The notes: generated by a model not told the origin, from the letters alone. Shown: positions 11,521-21,250, counted from the first letter of the stretch. The stretch is 64,000 bases of DNA from Telmatactis stephensoni (GCA_029948255.1 JALIZF010001504.1:300410-364409), one strand, 5' to 3'. Numbers and translations: made by a program.

Positions 11521-12555
11521 ATGACAAGCAATAACACCACAGCAAAACCAGCTCTTGTTTTGTTTCACGATTGCACAAGCACAAGTAGCATTATCCAAAT
11601 CCTCCTTATCGTTATTGTCATGGTTCTCTCCATCGTTGGTAACGGCGCAATCTGCGCTCTTCTTGCTCGTTTTCGAAGCCTACGCACCGTCCCAAATATT
11701 CTCGTTGCCAACCTGGCCTTCATTGACGTCATCAATGCGTTAATAAACATGCCTCTATTTATCATGTGGTACCAGTGTCAAGTCCGGTTTCTCACTGGAC
11801 CAATGATTTCGTGGTTTATTGTCACTTTTTACGTACTCTTCATGTTTCTTTCTGTAGCATCCCTCTTAGTGTTGATGTTGGACCGTTATGGAGCAATAGT
11901 GCACGGACTACGATATCATACGTGGAAGACAAAAAACAAAGCCATGGTGGCCGTTATTTTCATATGGCTGGCTCCTTTGGGCTACAGCGTCGGTATGTCC
12001 AGCCTTGGGCTTGATTTCGACGTTGGAGAAATGCCTGTATGGGTCTACCGTAACTATTACTTCAAAACCTTTGGTCGTTTTTTCCTCATCGCGGGCTACC
12101 TTGTTCCATTCGCTGCCATCGTCGTTCTTGGTTTCCTAATATGGAGAGCGGTTCACTTAAGCACACGTGTCATAGTACCGCAAAGCAATCTGGGAAGGAG
12201 AGTGAAAAATGATGTCCAAACCGCAAAGACACTTGGGATTGCAATCTTCGCGTATGTTTTGATGGGATGCTTTCCAGTCCTTCTCCACAGCATTTCAAGG
12301 CCTCATGGGTCTTGGATTCATTTTCTTGCTTATTTCTTTGTTTTTATGAACAGCATGGCAAATCCTGTTATTTACTCTCTAAGAACCAAAAGATTTCGTA
12401 CGGCGCTCAAAATGCTGTTGCGGGATCCCTGTGGTGACAGCCAACCTTCAGGTATCAGAGTGCGACCAGCGGATTCTTCAACTGGGATGAAAACTGAGGA
12501 GTCGTCTGTTCAGCATTCGAATCTGGGTTTTGATGGAGATAATTGCATGTTCTAG
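11521..12555 (+). CDS. Class A (rhodopsin-like) G protein-coupled receptor
   Basis: A 344-residue seven-transmembrane receptor in one coding exon. TM1 spans about 24-48 with the family's GN pair (N41), TM2 about 58-82 with LANLAFID, TM3 about 95-118 followed by D121-R-Y, TM4 about 140-160, TM5 about 186-210, TM6 about 236-258 with CFP in place of CWxP, and TM7 about 265-287 with N281-P-V-I-Y. Two N-glycosylation sequons lie at residues 4-7. The usual extracellular cysteine before TM3 is present (C86), but the second loop (about 161-182) has no cysteine, so the standard disulfide seems absent. A pyrimidine tract and CTACAG end six bases before the ATG, pointing to a 5' UTR intron. The ligand is unknown; melatonin-, opsin- or orphan-like relatives in cnidarians are all possible. 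Expected at the plasma membrane. Confidence 0.9.
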   Translation: MTSNNTTAKPALVLFHDCTSTSSIIQILLIVIVMVLSIVGNGAICALLARFRSLRTVPNILVANLAFIDVINALINMPLFIMWYQCQVRFLTGPMISWFIVTFYVLFMFLSVASLLVLMLDRYGAIVHGLRYHTWKTKNKAMVAVIFIWLAPLGYSVGMSSLGLDFDVGEMPVWVYRNYYFKTFGRFFLIAGYLVPFAAIVVLGFLIWRAVHLSTRVIVPQSNLGRRVKNDVQTAKTLGIAIFAYVLMGCFPVLLHSISRPHGSWIHFLAYFFVFMNSMANPVIYSLRTKRFRTALKMLLRDPCGDSQPSGIRVRPADSSTGMKTEESSVQHSNLGFDGDNCMF

Positions 12556-12611
12556 GACACTGGAATATGTTTGGACAATGATACTCTGCTAATGGCACCT
12601 CTGAATTACCA

Positions 12612-12676
12612 CGACGACCTCTTTACCATGACCACCTCTTTACAATTACCACCTCTGTACAATGACCAGCTCTGTA
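12612..12676. repeat. 17-bp minisatellite, left remnant
   Basis: About four degenerate units of the type CAATGACCACCTCTGTA lie directly left of the LINE. The same unit resumes right of the LINE at 15622, so this is the broken-off left part of one array. It begins about 57 bases after the GPCR stop codon. Confidence 0.85.
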
Positions 12677-15612
12677 CTCAGATCTTATCTGATCATAGTC
12701 CGATAAGCACATGGTTGCAAATGCCTGTTCCTTCAACTACTAACGAAACTGACCCTATCCGCCGTCATAACTCGGATTCTCTAGAATCTTTACCTCCACA
12801 ATTCATTTGGACTGACGAATCTACTGAGCCATTTAAAAAGGCGTTGTTATCATATGAGGTTCAAACATTAATAAATGAATTTCTTGATAAAGATTTTGAC
12901 ATGTCAAATCAAAATGAAATAAATGCATCTGTTAATTTGGTAGAAGCAATTTTCATGAAAGCTGCTTCCATGTCTTTAAAACTTAAGCGACTCAAGCAAG
13001 ATAAAAAAAGAAAGAAATTAATATGTAATAAGAAATGGTTTGATTATGAGTGTAAAAAAGCCCGAAAAGAGCTTAGAGAACTTTCTAATCAGAAACATTC
13101 AAATCCAAAAGACCCTTTACTTAGAAAAATGTACCATCATAAATTATGTAACTTTAAAAAACTATTGAAAACTAAGAAACATAATTTTAGATGTGAAAAA
13201 TTACATGAATTAGAAAAAAACTCTGAAAATAGCAATTTTTGGAAAGTATTAAAATCAGCAAATGATGAAATACAGGAAATTAAAATCCCTCCAATAAGTG
13301 AGCAACAATGGATAAACCATTTTAACTCTTTACATTCAAAAACAAAAGCTAACCACGATCAACTTCTTATTGTTGATAATCTTACATCTTTGGAATCGAG
13401 CTTCGATTCTCCTGAGAACCATGTTCTTAACTTTCAAATATCGGATAAAGAAATAAAATCATGTGCAAAGCGACTGAAGAATAAAAAAGCAGCTTTCTCG
13501 GATAAGATACGAAATGAAATGATACGTCATAGTATGGATGTTATGTGTCCAGTCTTTAAGAAATTATTCAACATTATTTTAGAGTCTGGTATTTTTCCAG
13601 ATCCTTGGTGTGTAAGCTCTTTAACTCCCATCTTCAAAAATGGTGATTCTTCTGATACCAATAACTATAGAGGAATTTGTGTTTCTAGTTGTTTGGGTAA
13701 ATTCTTTACTTCAATTCTCAACCAAAGACTTATGAATTTCATCCAAAAGAATAAATTACTACACAATTCCCAAATTGGTTTCTTGCCAAATCACAGAACA
13801 TCTGACCACATTTTTACTATGCGCTGTCTTATTGATCGTTATGTTAAAAATTCCAATGGAGGTAGACTTTATGCTTGTTTTATTGATTTTAAAAAGGCTT
13901 TTGACTCAATTTGGCATCAGGGTTTATTTTTCAGATTACTACAAAATAATATAAATGGCAACTTCTATAATCTTATCAAGAATTTATATTCGAAATCGTC
14001 TTGTTTTATCAAGTTAGGTTCTAAACGCACTAAAACATTTCAGTATGAGCGAGGTGTACGCCAAGGTTGCATTTTAAGCCCTATGCTTTTTAATTTATAT
14101 CTTAATGAGCTCTCAATTTTACTTGATGATTCCTCTCCCAATGACTGTATTATTTTACCTAATGGAAGTAAACTTACTTCTCTTTTGTATGCCGATGATC
14201 TTGTTTTACTATCGAGATCACGAGAAGGCTTACAAAAATACATAAACACGGTTTCACTCTTTTGTTCAAAATGGCAAATGAATGTCAACGAGAAAAAGTC
14301 AAAAGTGATGGTCTTCTGTAAAAAGACGTCAAAAAAGCTTAAACAAGAGTCCATATTTTCACTGAATAACAAAAATCTTGATGTAGTGCAGGATTATACT
14401 TATTTAGGAGTTAAAATGAATTCGACTGGTAACTTCACTGCCCATCAGTCTCTATCAAGAGAAAAAGCTCTTCATGCATTCTTTAATGTTTTACGTATTA
14501 TTGATTTCAAAAAACTAAAACCTCATCAGGCAAGTAAATTATTTGACTCGCTGATATCCCCTATACTCACTTACGGAAGCGAAGTTTGGGGAGTTTATGA
14601 TAAACAAGACTTTGACAAATGGGACAAAACTCCAATAGAAAAAGCCCATTTACGTTTCTGTAAATATTATTTAGGTGTTAACAGCAAGGCGTCGAATCTT
14701 GCTTGTAGGTCTGAATTGGGCAGATTTCCCTTGAAGATTTTTATTGATAAATTAATTCTTAAATATTTTAATCACATCTTAAATCTTCCTGAAATTTCTA
14801 TAGCAAAACAATGTTTTAAAGTTTCTGAGTCTTTATTTGAAAGACGTAAGATATGTTATCATTCGCATTTATATCAAATGTTGACTGCATATAACATACC
14901 TAACGTCAATAGTTTAGAATATCTCAAAGGAAAGTTGAGTCACAAAAATTACCACAAAAAAATGAAAGACAAATACTTTGATCTATGGAATTCAAAATTA
15001 AAAGAATCAAGAAAATTGACATTTTTCCGTTGTTTCAAAGAAAAGTTTGAAGTAGAAAAATATTTAGATTTACTAAAAAACTTTGACCTTAGAAGGCAGT
15101 TCACAAAGTTCAGAGTTAGTAACCATAAGTTGGCAATAGAAATGGGTCGTTATAGTAAACAAAAGACGCCGGCAAAATTAAGGATATGTGTCTTTTGTGA
15201 TCATAACGTAGTTGAAACTGAGGAACATATGTTTCTTCATTGTCCATTCTATTCCACCTTACGATCTGATTTCTTTCAAAAAATTAAAAATAATGATTCT
15301 TTTATTGACAAAGAACCTCAAAATGTTTTGTATAATTTAATGAACTCCATCAATGAATCTGAAATATTTTACACGTCAAAATTTATATCTAAATGTTTTG
15401 AAATGAGAGATGCAGTTAATAATAAGTGACTATGTACAACCGTTTCATGATATATTATATATTATATGTTATATTTATATATTATATATATATATATTAT
15501 TCGTACTATTGTAATTTTTTTATAATATTCATTTGATATATTTAGCCTTGTTAATGTTAAAAATTAGCTTTTGCAATACTTGTAATCAAATAAGTCATGC
15601 AAATAAAGCAAG
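12677..15612 (+). mobile_element. Non-LTR retrotransposon (LINE), 5'-truncated but with intact RT frame
   Basis: One uninterrupted frame ends at 15429. It begins inside the last part of an APE-type endonuclease (SDHSPIST at 12688), so most of the endonuclease is missing. It then has the reverse transcriptase core: a fingers region with NKKAAFSDKIRNEM, ACFIDFKKAFDSIWH, GVRQGCILSPMLFNLYLNEL and the catalytic LLYADDLVLL (YADD at 14188-14199). Near the C-terminus is a zinc-knuckle C-x2-C-x9-H-x4-C (15187-15243). A 3' UTR of about 180 bases rich in TATA follows. The first about 36 codons upstream of the element are minisatellite read-through, not LINE protein. Insertion split a 17-bp array. The intact frame suggests a recent insertion. 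The clade is not certain. Confidence 0.9.
12688..15429 (+). CDS. LINE ORF2-like reverse transcriptase (partial at 5' end)
   Basis: This is the coding part of the LINE. It would copy element RNA by target-primed reverse transcription. Visible motifs are the endonuclease tail SDHSPI, the metal-binding aspartates in FIDFKKAFD and YADD, the conserved GVRQGC...SPMLFNLY block, the thumb region VQDYTYLGVKMNSTGNF, and a C-terminal zinc knuckle with VFCDHNVVETEEHMFLHC. No internal stop or frameshift is seen over about 900 codons. Lacking a complete endonuclease, this copy should not be autonomous. No host gene overlaps it; the minus-strand frame at 14040-14372 is a shadow. Confidence 0.88.
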   Translation, partial: SDHSPISTWLQMPVPSTTNETDPIRRHNSDSLESLPPQFIWTDESTEPFKKALLSYEVQTLINEFLDKDFDMSNQNEINASVNLVEAIFMKAASMSLKLKRLKQDKKRKKLICNKKWFDYECKKARKELRELSNQKHSNPKDPLLRKMYHHKLCNFKKLLKTKKHNFRCEKLHELEKNSENSNFWKVLKSANDEIQEIKIPPISEQQWINHFNSLHSKTKANHDQLLIVDNLTSLESSFDSPENHVLNFQISDKEIKSCAKRLKNKKAAFSDKIRNEMIRHSMDVMCPVFKKLFNIILESGIFPDPWCVSSLTPIFKNGDSSDTNNYRGICVSSCLGKFFTSILNQRLMNFIQKNKLLHNSQIGFLPNHRTSDHIFTMRCLIDRYVKNSNGGRLYACFIDFKKAFDSIWHQGLFFRLLQNNINGNFYNLIKNLYSKSSCFIKLGSKRTKTFQYERGVRQGCILSPMLFNLYLNELSILLDDSSPNDCIILPNGSKLTSLLYADDLVLLSRSREGLQKYINTVSLFCSKWQMNVNEKKSKVMVFCKKTSKKLKQESIFSLNNKNLDVVQDYTYLGVKMNSTGNFTAHQSLSREKALHAFFNVLRIIDFKKLKPHQASKLFDSLISPILTYGSEVWGVYDKQDFDKWDKTPIEKAHLRFCKYYLGVNSKASNLACRSELGRFPLKIFIDKLILKYFNHILNLPEISIAKQCFKVSESLFERRKICYHSHLYQMLTAYNIPNVNSLEYLKGKLSHKNYHKKMKDKYFDLWNSKLKESRKLTFFRCFKEKFEVEKYLDLLKNFDLRRQFTKFRVSNHKLAIEMGRYSKQKTPAKLRICVFCDHNVVETEEHMFLHCPFYSTLRSDFFQKIKNNDSFIDKEPQNVLYNLMNSINESEIFYTSKFISKCFEMRDAVNNK

Positions 15613-15621
15613 CTACAACAA

Positions 15622-16027
15622 CAATGACCACCTCTGTACAATGACCACCTCTGTACAATGACCACCTCTGTACAATGACCACCTCTGTACAATGACCACC
15701 TCTGTACAATGACCATCTCTGTACAATGACCATCTCTGTACAATGACCACTTCTGTACAATGACCACTTCTGTACAATGACCACTTCTGTACAATGACCA
15801 CTTCTGTACAATGACCACTTCTGTACAATGACCACCTCTGTACAATGACCATCTCTGTACAATTACCACTTCTGTACAATTACCACTTCTGTACAATGAC
15901 CACTTCTGTACAATGACCACCTCTGTACAGTAACCACCTCTGTACAATGACCACCTCTGTACAGTGATGACCACTTCTGTACAATGACCACCTCTTTACA
16001 ATGACCATCTCTGTACAATGACCACCC
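15622..16027. repeat. 17-bp minisatellite, main array
   Basis: About 24 tandem copies of CAATGACCACCTCTGTA, with variants CATCTC and ACTTCT at the same positions. All three minus-strand frames are open because 17 is not a multiple of three and the unit has no stop, giving repeated SLYRGGHCTEVVIVQ-like peptides. These are artefacts. It is continuous with the remnant at 12612, split by the LINE. Confidence 0.95.
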
Positions 16028-16437
16028 CTTTTTGCAGATTCGATGAATTCGAATTTTGTTGGAGTCAAATTAACTTTAACCAAGATATATATTGACTTCA
16101 TTTGATTGCTATGCGGTATGTAGAAACAAGAAACAAGGGCCGACAAAGATAATTTGTGCAAAAGCATAGACCTGTACAAAATTTAATGTAGTTTTCAAAT
16201 CAACAGTTCCTCATTTACCAGCAAAATCCTTATTCTGTCAGTCGACTCTTTCAAATACTTCAGCTTTTTCAAACCGAAAGCACGACTTTCACTCATGTTG
16301 TATTCTACTTGATTCAACGAAAACACCATGTACGTCTACAGCTCGTGATTTTCAAATTTTTCTCGTGTCACTGGCACTGCTTTGGGCGACCCCTGCTATA
16401 CTTATACTAGGGGTAATTGTTTTCTGTATTTACAAAA

Positions 16438-16645
16438 AAATAGAAAGAAAGAAAGAAAGAAAAGAAAAGAAAAGAAAAGAAAAGAAAAGAAAAGAAAAGA
16501 AAAGAAAAGAAAAGAAAAGAAAAGAAAAGAAAAGAAAAGAAAAGAAAAGAAAAGAAAAGAAAAGAAAAGAAAAGAAAAGAAAAGAAAAGAAAAGAAAAGA
16601 ATAGAAAAGAAAAGAAAAAAGAACAAGAACAAGAACAAGAACAAG
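16438..16645. repeat. (AAAAG)n microsatellite
   Basis: About 35 AAAAG pentamers, preceded by AAAG and followed by (AAGAAC)n. The Lys/Glu/Arg and Phe/Ser/Leu frames over it are artefacts. Confidence 0.98.
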
Positions 16646-17057
16646 ACGATCGTTTGGCCGTTTACTCAGCGGTTTTTCGACTCACCTTGGCTGAGCATGC
16701 GCTGTAGAGAAAAACACTCCATATTACGACTCAGCTGACGAGTAATAACGACTTTATGTGTACCAATATGATCCTTGAATAAACATTGAATGCTAATAGA
16801 GACTCTAAGCTCTGTGAACAATTAAATCTATCTCATATATATACTTTTTACATAGGTTTCGGCTAGTGTCTTATTAACATATACTTAGCAATTCTTCTCA
16901 TCTTAATTGTATAAATCTTTGCGATATGTAACTAGTCTTTTTATTCTAACACAATGTTTTACTGATAAAGGGACGAGGTCAAAACAATGGTCATCTCAAG
17001 GTACCTAATTTAGGGGGGTGGGGTGGTATTAACTTGCACCCACCGCCTTTAAGAGTA
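16646..17057. other. Gene-free stretch
   Basis: No exon or repeat end recognised apart from a short G-run near 17013-17024. Confidence 0.4.
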
Positions 17058-17228
17058 CAGGGCCGTAGCCACGGGTACGGTTACGGTCAGGTTTCAACCG
17101 GACCAACTAGTTTTACCGTTAGAACCACTGTCATTGCAGTTTTGAAGCATGAATTCGTGTAGGAAAACGAAAAAACCGGACCAACTTTTAAAAACCGTAC
17201 CAATGTTTAAATGGAGGTTACGGCCCTG
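17058..17228. mobile_element. CAGGGCCGTAGC-ended MITE, copy 2
   Basis: This is the same element as at 9669, about 90 percent alike by eye: CAGGGCCGTAGCCACGGGTA start, TTTCAACCGGACCAACT, AAACCGGACCAACTTTTAAA and a GGTTACGGCCCTG end. GAGTA/GAGTG flank it. Confidence 0.78.
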
Positions 17229-17671
17229 GAGTGAAATGTTGAACAAATATCTCGAATAGTAAATTTTAAATTGCAGTAATTAGTGAACAGCTGCATGTTC
17301 CAAAGCACGTTAAACAACGTATTTCTAGATAGAAACTGTAACCACATGCAGTCAGTATTGAGATTTTCAAAGTATCTGGTATGTCCCAGTAAATACGTAA
17401 TCATCACTACACCTTCAAAAATCGGGTCTCTACTATTGTTTTGACCTCTTCCCTAAATGTCAACTCTTTGCAAGGTATATATCTAAAGTCTTTTTATTCT
17501 AGCATTAATTCTTGTATAAATGTCAATAAATCTTTGCGATGTTACTAAAAGTCTTTTTATTTTTGAACTGGAAGATATCATGGTCAGACCTCACTGCAAA
17601 ATGCCAGGCTGAGGAAATGCGAGCGGCCTCGTTTGGTGATAACTTGCTATCTAGCTCATTTATTGTTTACC

Positions 17672-17845
17672 AAAACAAACAAACAAACAAACAAACAAAC
17701 AAACAAACAAACAAACAAACAAACAAACAAGCAAGGAAGCAAGCGCAAGCAAACAACCCAACAATGTAACAAGCAAGAAAGAAAGCAAACGTACAAACAA
17801 GCAAACAAACAAGCAAGAAAGCAAGCAAGCAAACAAACAAACAAC
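17672..17845. repeat. (AAAC)n-rich microsatellite
   Basis: Perfect (CAAA)n at 17672-17729, then degenerate CAAG/CAAA repeats to 17845. The frames over it are artefacts. Confidence 0.95.
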
Positions 17846-17999
17846 TACCATGCACGGAGATTCACTGACAATCACACTCTTCGCGCACCCATCGGACCAG
17901 CATCGGACCTTCCCTCTCCCCTTTGCAGGGGCTAGTCGCTCTTCTAAAAACCCTTCTCACCTGATTCTTTCTTTTTCTTTTTTTTTGTTTTTTGTTTTT

Positions 18000-18248
18000 T
18001 TTGTTCGTTTTGGTTTGGTTTGTTTTGTTTTGTTTTGTTTTGTTTTGGTTTGTTTTGGTTTGGTTTGGTTTGGTTTGGTTTGGTTTGGTTTGGTTTGGTT
18101 TGGTTTGGTTTGGTTTGGTTTGGTTTGGTTTGGTTTGGTTTGGTTTGGTTTGGTTTGGTTTGGTTTGGTTTGGTTTGGTTTGGTTTGGTTTGGTTTGGTT
18201 TGGTTTGGTTTGGTTTGGTTTGGTTTGGTTTGGTTTGGTTTTTGGTTT
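18000..18248. repeat. (GGTTT)n microsatellite
   Basis: About 40 GGTTT pentamers, preceded by TTTTG variants. All frames are open on both strands because the unit has no stop codon. No gene. Confidence 0.98.
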
Positions 18249-18408
18249 GTTTAGTTTTTCTTTTCTTTTACTTTTTTTTTTGGGGGGGGGGCTGTTTTTT
18301 TTCCTTTCGTTACTCCTTTCACCTCTCACACTTGGCCATTTGGACAAGTCAAAAGCAATTGGATCGAGGATGACTTATGATCATGAAGATATGCATCCTT
18401 GGGAAGCA

Positions 18409-18522
18409 AAGGTAAGTACTTGGTGTGTGTTACATACACCAAGTGAATCAATGGCTGATACATTCTTTAACATACAATTTCATACACTTGGTGTTGCACA
18501 CAATTGATGTACACGAAGTACT
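18409..18522. repeat. Short inverted repeat GGTAAGTACTTGGTG
   Basis: GGTAAGTACTTGGTGTGTG is mirrored by ACACGAAGTACTTACC at about 18507-18522, with two further ACACCAAGTG/CACTTGGTGT arms inside. It may be a small foldback element. Function unknown. Confidence 0.5.
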
Positions 18523-18685
18523 TACCGGAGCAAAGGTTCTATGGCGTTTATATAAGTAGACAAAGACGAAAGACGTCCCTTTTGAGTCTATTTCCCCTAA
18601 ACTTCCTCCTAGCTCCCCCTACTATCCTGGATCCCCTAAACATCGTATATACGTTGATATGAGTTCTCATGGAATGGTCTTCTAG

Positions 18686-20110
18686 TCAATATTCCTCTGG
18701 TGAATTGTGAATTGTAACGACCACTGACCGTCCAGAATCTTGGGATTCATTGCTGATATCGAATGTGGAGGAGGATTGACTGGCCTGTTCCCAAGGAAGA
18801 GCTGACAGAGAAGGGGTGACACAGACGTCTTCCTGGTCGATTCTGTCGTCACTTTGTTCATTAATATGTGCATGTCGTATTGCCTCAAGACACTCATTTC
18901 TTGTTTGTTCAGGAAAGTCATATAAGTGGAGTCGTGTGCAACACGGAAGGAGGCAGGGACATCCGTCATCAAAAATGAAGGGTGCTGGATTTTCTCCAAT
19001 TCTTTCTAACTTCTCGATAACAATCTTGGCCCCAATAGGATATTCAATTTTAGCGAACAAATTAATACCACGAAACCAGTGATGAAGAAGGCATCTATGC
19101 CGTAAAGCATCATAGAGCTCTGTCAACAGTATAAAAAAACACTGTTCAATATTCTCGTCTACCCACAAGTTAGGGGGAGTTTTCTCCAGAGTGTTCAAAA
19201 GAATGGTCTTGAGGTGATATGACGCGATGGCGAAAATTGGCTGCAAATGGTCCTTGGATATTATTTTCAGAGCCAAATAACATTTTCTGGCTGTTTGGGG
19301 TACAAGTTTGGAAAGCTCAAGCTCTGCCACAGAAAAGGAAAACCTCCAGCTTGTTTTCTCTTCATCAGATGGCGCAGGCTTAGGTACAAAATGGCAACCA
19401 AGAGACACGATTCTCCTAACATCGTCTGGGCTTGGCCAGAGTCGCTGCCTTGTAGACCAATCACTAAATTGAAGTGGCCACTCACGGCACTTGATACAAA
19501 GGGTAACATCGACCTGATCGTGTTGAACGGGATTATGATATAGCCCTATAGCGGGTAATTTCTCTTTGGCGAGTAGAAACGAACATCCAGTAATTGTAAC
19601 AGCGCGTTTGACTTGTTCTATAACATCTTTTGAGCTGAATACCTCGTTCATGAACTTGAGTTGTGCAAAACCAAGAAAACCGATATTCGTAGGGATAAAA
19701 GGTTCGATACGAATGTCTGTTGTTCCACTGAAAGAAGCTTCCACGGACTGAAAACAGAACATGAAATCGAAATCCGCCAGTAAAGCATCGTGTAAAAAAT
19801 GGGTATCACCATGATATAAAATGATCGGAAGACCATAACCCTCAGCTGCGCTCCCCACTAAAATGCTTTCGAATGTTGTCATAGGTTCAATCTTGTTTTC
19901 TAAGTCAATTTTCAAACTATCAATAAGTAGCTGCGCTTTCATTTCGGCTCTTTTACAAACTTCATTGCTTTGCATTGTACTGTCAATATTTAACACAATC
20001 CCCTTTAGAGTTTTCGAGCTTTTACCAGTAAAATATCTACGTCTGTGCCAACAAGCTACTGGAAAGAAGATTTCTAGCTGAAAATAGATTGGCAGTTGAT
20101 GAATTAACAA
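18686..20110 (-). CDS. cGAS-like receptor / Mab-21 family nucleotidyltransferase-fold protein
   Basis: A 474-residue frame with the Mab-21 fold. G86-S87 is followed by the catalytic pair D113-F-D115 (in DFDFMF, like cGAS EFDVMF) and a third acidic residue D201 in QVDVTLCI. The diagnostic second half follows: W255-RFSFSVAELEL, R275-KCYLALKII and SYHLKTILL (about 297-305). About 80 Ser/Asp-rich residues at the end look disordered. Family knowledge: cGAS-like proteins make cyclic dinucleotides on sensing nucleic acid, and invertebrates have many copies. Activity here is inferred from retained residues. A canonical acceptor (CTATTTTCAG) ends just before codon 12 (20077), so the first 11 residues may be intron and a 5' exon may exist; M46 is another possible start. 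No zinc-thumb cysteine cluster is obvious. It could also be a non-catalytic Mab-21-like protein. Confidence 0.85.
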   Translation of the reverse strand: MLIHQLPIYFQLEIFFPVACWHRRRYFTGKSSKTLKGIVLNIDSTMQSNEVCKRAEMKAQLLIDSLKIDLENKIEPMTTFESILVGSAAEGYGLPIILYHGDTHFLHDALLADFDFMFCFQSVEASFSGTTDIRIEPFIPTNIGFLGFAQLKFMNEVFSSKDVIEQVKRAVTITGCSFLLAKEKLPAIGLYHNPVQHDQVDVTLCIKCREWPLQFSDWSTRQRLWPSPDDVRRIVSLGCHFVPKPAPSDEEKTSWRFSFSVAELELSKLVPQTARKCYLALKIISKDHLQPIFAIASYHLKTILLNTLEKTPPNLWVDENIEQCFFILLTELYDALRHRCLLHHWFRGINLFAKIEYPIGAKIVIEKLERIGENPAPFIFDDGCPCLLPCCTRLHLYDFPEQTRNECLEAIRHAHINEQSDDRIDQEDVCVTPSLSALPWEQASQSSSTFDISNESQDSGRSVVVTIHNSPEEY

Positions 20111-20192
20111 TTAATACAACGTGTACTCAAACAAACAAACAAACAAACAAACAAACAGAAGTAAAATGTTTGCTTTAATGAGTGTGAAACCC

Positions 20193-20480
20193 GGGGGGAC
20201 TCCATAAAAATAAAAAATAAAATAAAAATAAAAAATAAAAAAAAAAAATAAAAAATAAAATAAAAATAAAAAATAAAAAATAAAAAATAAAATAAAGATA
20301 AAGATAAATAAAAATAAAAATAAAATAAATAAAATATTAAAATAAATAAAATAAATAAAAAGATCGGGTATGCTCGTCGGAAGTTTTTAAAAATACCCCT
20401 AAAATACCCCTAAAAAAGACTTCCCGTAAAGTAAAGTAAAAGAAGGGCGTGGCTGGACGGGTTAACCCCTAATTGTCCCT
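20193..20480. mobile_element. Poly-G foldback family, truncated copy (copy a)
   Basis: It begins with six G then ACTCCAT and, after an A-rich (AAATA)n expansion (20203-20360), continues ATCGGGTATGCTCGTCGG, TACCCCTAAAATACCCC and GACTTCCCGTAAAG...GGGCGTGGCTGGACG, the order found in the full copies at 21517 and 28800. The second terminus is missing. Confidence 0.6.
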
Positions 20481-20675
20481 TTCAGGACCAAGTTGGAAAA
20501 AAGCATAGCTTTACTTGTCATATATCCTCAACAAATAATTAAAGAGTTATTATTATTATCTTTATGAAAAATATTTGGACCTACTTGATGAATGTTTGTA
20601 ATTTAGATTAATTTCATGACTGAAACTGAAGACGCCCAAACGGCCGTAATTACTCAGCGGCTTTTTTGGAGGTAT

Positions 20676-20810
20676 TCAGTCAGCCGATTTAGGCAAAGAA
20701 GCTTTCGACCGATTTTGATAACGATTAATTGTCGGTTGGTCAAGAGACCGAAAGCGCGCGCGAGTAGACCGAAAAGGAGTAAGGGTAGATGCAAAATTTA
20801 CTCGCTTTGG
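20676..20810 (-). CDS. Candidate terminal exon of the tetraspan-like gene
   Basis: After a TATAATTTTAG acceptor, 44 codons stay open in the phase left by the exon at 20970-21250 and end at a TGA. The peptide is basic and Ser/Thr/Arg rich, as would suit a cytoplasmic tail. An open stretch this short is not strong evidence. The alternative acceptor near 20897 would run into a stop after one codon. Confidence 0.25.
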   Translation of the reverse strand, partial: PKRVNFASTLTPFRSTRARFRSLDQPTINRYQNRSKASLPKSAD

Positions 20811-20969
20811 CTAAAATTATAAAGGCTTTAGTAAGGACGTGACAAACAAGATGCGAGTCAATGGTCATGTTGATTTTTCGTGCCATTTTATAGCTGAAGT
20901 AATTTCTACCCATACTCCCTTTAGGGTGGGTGACACGAGGCCTTTTGCACGACGTTTTTCAATACTTAC

Positions 20970-21250
20970 ACACCATCCACATCTGATAACATCAACTAGT
21001 TTGTTTGCTACCCAGCTTATCGCAAGAAAGAAAATGATCAAACCACATACAAGGTATCGGGATATTGATATGGGAATGCCGATGAAGCGCAAAACAGAAA
21101 TGAAGACGACGGTCAGCACACACATCCACAAAATAAATGCTTGCGGGCAAACAAAAATAATGGAAAATACTAAAAATCCACATCTTCCAGGTTGTATGGG
21201 GCAACAACAACGAAAAAAACGCAACCAGCAATCCTCATCAGTGTTCATAT
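20970..21250 (-). CDS. Coding exon of a cysteine-rich, multi-pass membrane protein
   Basis: The exon is bounded by TTTTTTAACAG before it and GTAAGT after it on the minus strand, both canonical. It encodes 93 residues from an ATG at 21248: an N-terminal cluster CWLRFFRCCCPIQPGRCG, then three hydrophobic stretches at about 25-45, 46-62 and 64-84, ending IRCGWC. The CCC-P-x-PGR-CG lead into the first membrane segment resembles LAPTM/tetraspan-type small membrane proteins in layout, but I do not recognise the family. Further exons must follow; one weak candidate is at 20676-20810. The plus-strand frame over the same bases is a shadow. Confidence 0.5.

Noticed and set aside
14040..14372. Minus-strand frame within the LINE
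   Set aside because: It is a shadow of the reverse transcriptase frame with no family signal of its own.
15557..16179. Repeated GGHCTEVVIVQ-like proteins on the minus strand
   Set aside because: A 17-bp stop-free minisatellite keeps all frames open; there is no gene signal.
16365..16738. Lys/Glu-rich proteins
   Set aside because: Translation of (AAAAG)n.
17850..18507. FGLVW-repeat and PNQTK-repeat proteins on both strands
   Set aside because: Translation of (GGTTT)n, which has no stop in any frame.
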